Source of the DNA: Ruminococcus sp.
GTDB lineage: Bacteria; Bacillota; Clostridia; Oscillospirales; Ruminococcaceae
NCBI GenBank assembly: GCA_017519145.1
Contig: JAFWTA010000022.1
Coordinates: 62,001-126,000 of the forward strand
DNA: 64,000 bases
Direction: 5' to 3'
The number at the start of each line of letters is the position of its first letter. Within the stretch, counting starts at the first letter, position 1. Shown piece by piece: positions 59,293 to 64,000 of this stretch. A program made the translations under genes and the position numbers. A model generated the notes under the pieces. It searched no databases and had not been told where the DNA came from. It worked only from the letters and a program-made list of their open reading frames with translations.

Positions 59293-62031
59293 ATGAGTAT
59301 ATTTGATTTTAGCAAAACTCCTCCCGCGCTGAGCCATGACTGGCAGGTATTCCAGCAGTTTGTAGGCAATATAGGTGCGTTTACCTACATCGCAAAGGAA
59401 AAGGCAGCCTATCTTGATGCCGCCGCCTGTCATATGCTCGGATGCCCGAGTGAAAAGATCAATGAATTCGAGTTCTTCAACCTTCTTGAAAGGATATCGA
59501 AAAGCCCTGTTGAAGGACAGAAGCATATATATAAATTCACCGACGGAAGCACTTCACGCTACATAAAAATGAACATCTATGAGAGCAGCGACGAGTGGCT
59601 GGGCTTCGTTCAGGACTTCACACGCCAGATAACCGATATCAACGAGCGGCAGTCCTTCGTGGAGTACGACCCCATCACCAGACTTCCCTCCTATCCGTCC
59701 TTCTCACAGAAGATAAAGAAGATACTTCCCGAGATACAGCACGCCTGCCTCGCCACTATCTACATAAACGGCATAGACAAGCTGGGCTCTTACCTCACCG
59801 TTGACAACACCAACAGCTGTATCACATCTGTGGCGGAGGCACTGAAGAGCTTCGCCAGCGATACGCTCATAATCGGCTCAAAGTCCAACTATGAGATATG
59901 CGTTTTCTTCTGCGACTGCGACAAGATGAGCATTTACAACATCCTCAACAGCATGGACGAGGCTGTACAGAACTGCATACTCACCGATGACTTCGGCGAG
60001 ATAATAGATATTTCCGACAAGAGCCGCATAAGCCTGTCCATAGGCTGTGCCTCCTTCCCCGAAGAGGCTTCCGACTTCAATATGCTGGTGAACTATTCCG
60101 AGTTCGCCCTCTTTGAAGCCAGAACAGACAAGCGCTCTGTCATCAACTGGTTCTCCGAGGAGAACTACGTCCGCGAAAAGGACTCATACCGCAATGCACA
60201 GACCTTCTCGCGCATAGTACAGGAAAATCTGCTCACCTACTACCTCCAGCCTATCGTGGAGACCCAGACAGGTGAGATCGTTGCCTACGAGGCTCTAATG
60301 AGAACTGTGGGCGATATAAAAATGGCTCCGAAGCAGATACTCAAGATCGGCGAGGCTCAGAACGACCTCTATGCTATCGAGAAGCTCACATTCTTCAATA
60401 CCATGAAACTTCTCAGCGACAATCAGCAGATCTTCGAGAACAGAAAGCTGTTCATAAACTGCCTGCCCAATCACCTTCTCACCGACGAGGACTTCAACGA
60501 ACTTTACCTTACCTACGGCGAGCTCCTTGAAAAGACCGTCATCGAGATCGTGGAGGAATCCGCTTCCTCAGCAAAGGGTATAGAAACGCTGAAAAAGCGC
60601 TGCGGCTTTGCCAGAGCCATGCTTGCCATCGACGACTACGGCACGGGCTATTCCAACAGCTCAAACCTGCTGCACTACTCACCCGATTACATCAAGATAG
60701 ACCGCTCTCTCATCAGTGATATACACAACGATCTGAAAAAGCAGCAGCTGGTCACATCTGTAATCGAGTTCTGTCACGATAATCAGCTGAAATCTCTGGC
60801 AGAGGGAGTTGAGACACTTCAGGAGCTGAAAACCGTTATCCGTCTCGGAGTTGATCTGGTTCAGGGCTACTACACTTCAAAGCCAAAGCCTCTGTTCCTC
60901 AACAGCATCTCCGCCGACATCAAGGACGAGATAATCAGGACCAACCTTGAGACCCGTCCCGAGGGCGTAAAGAAGATATACGCTGCTCAGAATGACACAG
61001 AGCTTGATCTTCTCAAGCTGGCACTTGAAAAATATACCGATATACACGTTTATCAGAGCAAGCTCACCATCGTCGGTGACCCTGACAAGCCCGTGAAGAT
61101 GAACATTTCCATCATGGATAACCACAGCTGTGAGCTTACACTGAAAAACTGCAATATAACCAGCGGCAACAGCAAGCCCACTATCTCTGTGGGCGAATAC
61201 GCAAGACTGGTGCTCACCGTTGTAAAGGCGAACAAGCTGGGCTACTCGGGAATTTACGTCCCCATGGGATCACAGTTCGAGCTGAGCGGCAAGGGCAGTC
61301 TCACCATCGACTGCTATGCCTCGGAAGGTATCGGCATAGGAAACGACTACGATCACGGCTACGGCGATATCACGGTGGACTTCAGCGGTACTCTCGAGAT
61401 AATCTCAAACAGCGTTGAATCCATGTGTATCGGCGGCGGCTATAACGATGATGATTCTGAGATAAACCTCCGCTCGGGCAAGATAAAGATCTATATGTAC
61501 TCCCACAACGGTCTTGCCGTGGGAAGCTTCAACGGCGACGCAAATGTGGATATCGGCGAGGACTGCTCAATGGATATAACCATCTCGGGCAACCGCGTAA
61601 CAGGTATCGGAAGCTGCAAGGGCATTGCCACTATCAGCTCCGGTGCTGATATAGTAATGACCTGCACAGGCGCTCAGGCTGTGGGTATAGGCGTTCTTGA
61701 GGACGGCGAGGGCAGTATCTACATCAAAAACGGCAAGATCGAGATGAAGATGCGCTCCGCAAAGCACTCCGCTATCGGCGCCATGAAGGGCAGCGTCAAC
61801 ACCAAGATAAGGGACGCTGTTATCTCCATCGACTCCGAGGGCGACGACGTTACAGGTATCGGCGATGCCTCGGGAACAGGAAATGTCACCATCATCGACT
61901 CTCAGGTATCACTGGTAGTCAATGCCGGCAATCCCAAGGATATCGGCACGGAAAACGGCGATGTCCAGATACAGAACTCCAACGTAAGCTCGCTGGTAAA
62001 CAACAAGCGTACAACTTACGCAAGCAACTAA
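59293..62031 (+). CDS. EAL-domain protein with N-terminal PAS-like part and C-terminal repeat (solenoid-like) domain
   Basis: A 912-aa soluble protein. Residues about 1-110 look like a PAS fold; about 115-290 resemble a GGDEF domain with no GGDEF signature; about 310-560 form an EAL domain with the catalytic set intact (E333 in AYEALMR, N in FINCLPN, EIVEES, D447-D448 in IDDYGTGYSN, IKIDRSL, LAEGVE, VQGYY). From about residue 600 to 905 the sequence is built of beta-rich repeats of about 27-31 residues, each with an IG or VG step (GIGIGN, MCIGGG, LAVGSF, TGIGSC, AVGIGV, SAIGAM, TGIGDA, KDIGTE). Such arrays form solenoids or cradles in surface proteins, yet there is no signal peptide or membrane helix. 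The frame is continuous. Confidence 0.88.
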   Translation: MSIFDFSKTPPALSHDWQVFQQFVGNIGAFTYIAKEKAAYLDAAACHMLGCPSEKINEFEFFNLLERISKSPVEGQKHIYKFTDGSTSRYIKMNIYESSDEWLGFVQDFTRQITDINERQSFVEYDPITRLPSYPSFSQKIKKILPEIQHACLATIYINGIDKLGSYLTVDNTNSCITSVAEALKSFASDTLIIGSKSNYEICVFFCDCDKMSIYNILNSMDEAVQNCILTDDFGEIIDISDKSRISLSIGCASFPEEASDFNMLVNYSEFALFEARTDKRSVINWFSEENYVREKDSYRNAQTFSRIVQENLLTYYLQPIVETQTGEIVAYEALMRTVGDIKMAPKQILKIGEAQNDLYAIEKLTFFNTMKLLSDNQQIFENRKLFINCLPNHLLTDEDFNELYLTYGELLEKTVIEIVEESASSAKGIETLKKRCGFARAMLAIDDYGTGYSNSSNLLHYSPDYIKIDRSLISDIHNDLKKQQLVTSVIEFCHDNQLKSLAEGVETLQELKTVIRLGVDLVQGYYTSKPKPLFLNSISADIKDEIIRTNLETRPEGVKKIYAAQNDTELDLLKLALEKYTDIHVYQSKLTIVGDPDKPVKMNISIMDNHSCELTLKNCNITSGNSKPTISVGEYARLVLTVVKANKLGYSGIYVPMGSQFELSGKGSLTIDCYASEGIGIGNDYDHGYGDITVDFSGTLEIISNSVESMCIGGGYNDDDSEINLRSGKIKIYMYSHNGLAVGSFNGDANVDIGEDCSMDITISGNRVTGIGSCKGIATISSGADIVMTCTGAQAVGIGVLEDGEGSIYIKNGKIEMKMRSAKHSAIGAMKGSVNTKIRDAVISIDSEGDDVTGIGDASGTGNVTIIDSQVSLVVNAGNPKDIGTENGDVQIQNSNVSSLVNNKRTTYASN

Positions 62032-62042
62032 AAGCTATTTCT

Positions 62043-62062
62043 CCCCGCCTTTATCGGCGGGG
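62043..62062 (+). terminator. Hairpin before ychF
   Basis: CCCCGCC / GGCGGGG stem without a following U-run, 11 nt past the stop codon and 31 nt before ychF. Weak evidence for termination. Confidence 0.4.
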
Positions 62063-62092
62063 AAACATATGATATGAAAGGTAAGAATAAAT

Positions 62093-63187
62093 ATGAAACT
62101 TGGTATGGTAGGTCTGCCCAACGTGGGCAAAAGCACTCTTTTCAACGCTCTCACCAATGCAGGTGCGGAGTCGGCAAACTATCCCTTCTGCACTATCGAA
62201 AAGAACGTGGGTATAGTTTCCGTCCCCGATGAGAGACTGGACAAGCTGGCTGAAATGTATGAGCCCGATAAGTTCACTCCCGCTACTCTCGAATTCGTTG
62301 ACATCGCAGGTCTCGTAAAGGGAGCTTCAAAGGGCGAAGGTCTGGGAAATAAGTTCCTTGCGGATATCCGTGAGGTGGACGCCATCGTTCACGTTGTAAG
62401 ATGCTTCGAGGACCCCAATATCATCCACGTTGACGGAAGCATCAATCCTCTCCGCGACATCGAGACCATCAATCTGGAGCTTATCTTCTCCGATATCGAA
62501 ATGGTGGACAGACGTATCGACCGCGCCAAGAAGGCTGCAAAGGGCGATAAGAAGTACCTTGCTGAGATAGACTTCCTCGAGAGACTGAAGTCCCACCTCG
62601 AAAACGGCAAGTCCGCAAGAGGCTTCGACTTCACAGACGAGGAGAGAGAGCTTATAAAGTCAACTCCCCTGCTGTCCGCTAAGCCCGTCATCTATGCGGC
62701 TAACCTCAGCGAGGATGACTTCACAAACAATATCGACACTAACGAGAACTACAAGGCTGTCTGCAAGCTTGCAGAGGAGGAGCACTCCGCTGTTCTGCCT
62801 ATCTGCGCTCAGATAGAGGCTGAGATCTCGGACATGGGCGACGAGGACAAGGCTATGTTCCTCAGCGAACTGGGTCTGGAAGTATCCGGTCTCAACCGTA
62901 TCATCAAGGAGGGCTATGCGCTCCTCGGTCTTATCTCCTACCTCACCGCAGGCAAGCAGGAGGTCCGCGCATGGACTATTACCAAGGGCACTAAGGCTCC
63001 TCAGGCAGCAGGTAAGATACATACCGACTTCGAGAAGGGCTTTATCCGTGCAGAGGTCATCTCCTACGACGACCTTATGGCTTGCGGAAGCATGGCTGCC
63101 GCCAAGGAGAAGGGTCTTGTGCGCCTCGAGGGCAAGGAGTACGTTATGCAGGACGGAGATATAGTTCTCTTCCGTTTCAATGTATAA
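62093..63187 (+). CDS. ychF: Ribosome-binding ATPase YchF
   Basis: A 364-aa P-loop NTPase of the Obg group that prefers ATP. The P-loop is GLPNVGKSTLFNALTNAG, G3 is VDIAGLVKGASKGEGLGNKF, and the G4 region NLSED replaces the NKxD of GTP-specific members, as usual for YchF. The C-terminal TGS domain contains GLISYLTAGKQEVRAWTI and GFIRAEVISYDDL. It binds the ribosome and is linked to oxidative-stress response. AAAGGTAAG precedes the ATG. Confidence 0.97.
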   Translation: MKLGMVGLPNVGKSTLFNALTNAGAESANYPFCTIEKNVGIVSVPDERLDKLAEMYEPDKFTPATLEFVDIAGLVKGASKGEGLGNKFLADIREVDAIVHVVRCFEDPNIIHVDGSINPLRDIETINLELIFSDIEMVDRRIDRAKKAAKGDKKYLAEIDFLERLKSHLENGKSARGFDFTDEERELIKSTPLLSAKPVIYAANLSEDDFTNNIDTNENYKAVCKLAEEEHSAVLPICAQIEAEISDMGDEDKAMFLSELGLEVSGLNRIIKEGYALLGLISYLTAGKQEVRAWTITKGTKAPQAAGKIHTDFEKGFIRAEVISYDDLMACGSMAAAKEKGLVRLEGKEYVMQDGDIVLFRFNV

Positions 63188-63221
63188 GTCACAGCAATAA
63201 AACCGCAGCAGGAGGGATAGA

Positions 63222-64000
63222 ATGCAGGATAATACCGTGAATAACACTCCCGATCAGCAGCAGGCTGACAGAATAAGAAAGGCTGAAGCAAAGGTTGCAG
63301 CTATGTTCGCAAATGCCAAGTCAAAAAACAAGCGTCCTGTAAAAAAGCGCAGCTCCCGCTCTGAGGACACGGCTCCTGTTCTGCCCTTTGTTCCGCCTGT
63401 CAGGCAGGAAAGCAAAGTGCCTGAGGACACATCTCCCCGTGAGGAAAATGTTCCTGCGGAAACGGAAAAAGCAGTCCCCGAAACAGCCGCAGATATCACG
63501 TCGGATATCAGAAACGATGCCGCCGAAGCCGTCAGCGAGACCGACAAGGTCTCGGAAGCTGAGGCAAAAGTTGCGGCTATGTTCGCAAGTGCTAAATCCA
63601 AGAGCAAGGCTCCAAGCAAACTCACCCGCGATATTTTCGCCGATAAAAAGGCAGAGACTACCAGTGATGCCGAAATATCACAGGAGCTGAAAACCGCTGA
63701 GGACAAGCTGGACGCTCTCTTTGCCGATGCACAGGCTCAGAATGCCAATGAGAAAAAAGACGGTGACCTTGCGAGACTGGTCACGGAGGTCATGATACTT
63801 GAGTTCATCGGGCTCTTTATCCTGTTTGCCGCACTTCACTCCAGCGTTCCCGGCTTTTCCATCGTGGGCGTTATCATGCCTGCCACTGTGGGCATACTCT
63901 ACAGAATGTACGCCAAACAGCTGACTCTCATGGAAGCTGTCTCAAAATGCAAGCTCCACATCTTCATTTCCCTTTTTATATTTGTGTGTGCTATGCTTTC
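63222..64000 (+). CDS. Membrane protein with internal AEAKVAAMFA repeats (partial)
   Basis: The gene starts at an ATG with AGGAGGGATAGA upstream and runs past the right edge, so the C-terminus is missing. A short motif occurs three times in the soluble N-terminal part: AEAKVAAMFANAKSK, AEAKVAAMFASAKSK and AEDKLDALFADAQAQ, separated by acidic, low-complexity stretches. From about residue 185, three membrane helices follow (MILEFIGLFILFAALHSS, IVGVIMPATVGILY, LHIFISLFIFVCAML). No family is recognised. The repeat may be a helical protein-interaction motif. Confidence 0.65.
   Translation, partial: MQDNTVNNTPDQQQADRIRKAEAKVAAMFANAKSKNKRPVKKRSSRSEDTAPVLPFVPPVRQESKVPEDTSPREENVPAETEKAVPETAADITSDIRNDAAEAVSETDKVSEAEAKVAAMFASAKSKSKAPSKLTRDIFADKKAETTSDAEISQELKTAEDKLDALFADAQAQNANEKKDGDLARLVTEVMILEFIGLFILFAALHSSVPGFSIVGVIMPATVGILYRMYAKQLTLMEAVSKCKLHIFISLFIFVCAML

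Overview
The window looks like chromosome of a Gram-positive anaerobe of the genus Ruminococcus (Oscillospiraceae), in the cellulosome-producing R. flavefaciens / R. champanellensis group. The evidence is a secreted esterase at 35994-39116 with a dockerin of the R. flavefaciens type (first repeat containing the stretch SLANPDKYG), Thr-rich linkers, CBM13- and CBM35-like modules, a CE2-type esterase at 33055-34779, Firmicutes gene orders (dgt-dnaG-rpoD; scpA-scpB-DUF2953-ytfJ-dac-rluB) and strong sigma-A promoters (TTGACA-17-TATAAT). No tRNA, rRNA, prophage, IS transposase or CRISPR array was seen.

Layout. 0-6 kb (minus strand): an operon of two M50-type membrane proteins (one intact, one without its HExxH), ScpA, ScpB, DUF2953, YtfJ/GerW-like, a D,D-carboxypeptidase and a pseudouridine synthase. 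6.2-9.8 kb (plus): L28, an amino-acid ABC permease and ATPase, and a MepA-type MATE exporter behind a structured leader. 9.9-16.2 kb (minus): PPOX-fold protein, cysteine synthase, a membrane protein, MetRS and GluRS, with a MITE-like palindrome between the synthetases. 16.3-17.7 kb: small secreted proteins that share promoter, 5' stem-loop and terminator; a third relative is at 24.2 kb. 18-27 kb: cell-surface glycan genes: O-antigen-ligase-like protein, GT4, a radical SAM-GT4 fusion, a WbsX-like protein and a large membrane protein. 27-30 kb (minus): peptidoglycan-binding operon with a SpoIID-like domain. 30-36 kb (plus): membrane proteins, a fused MFS/spermidine-synthase-like protein, CE2 esterase, cyclophilin. 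36-39 kb (minus): the double-CE12 dockerin esterase. 39.4-41.1 kb: Xre regulator and two RadC paralogues, one with a broken JAMM site. 41.2-43 kb (minus): SAM-I riboswitch, metK and an unknown gene, then a candidate small RNA. 43.4-46.2 kb (minus): response regulator, sensor kinase, HAD phosphatase. 46.4-54.1 kb (plus): PAS-GGDEF-EAL protein, phosphofructokinase, phosphohexomutase, PPOX-like protein, membrane protein. 54.2-64 kb (plus): L31, YigZ, dGTPase-like, DnaG, RpoD, an EAL protein fused to a repeat (solenoid-like) domain, YchF, and a truncated membrane protein.

Most of the window is housekeeping. The items most worth following are: (1) a structured RNA element of about 120 nt ending in a terminator, present in two diverged copies (17.9 and 32.8 kb) whose stems covary; (2) the radical SAM-GT4 fusion; (3) the cytoplasmic EAL protein with a C-terminal repeat domain, behind a leader with a perfect loop-to-downstream complementarity; (4) the small-secreted-protein cassettes with a common 5' module; (5) a candidate sRNA with two CCCC hairpin loops next to the metK riboswitch; and (6) two tandem active/inactive paralogue pairs (M50, RadC). 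All family names come from reading motifs; no database search was run.
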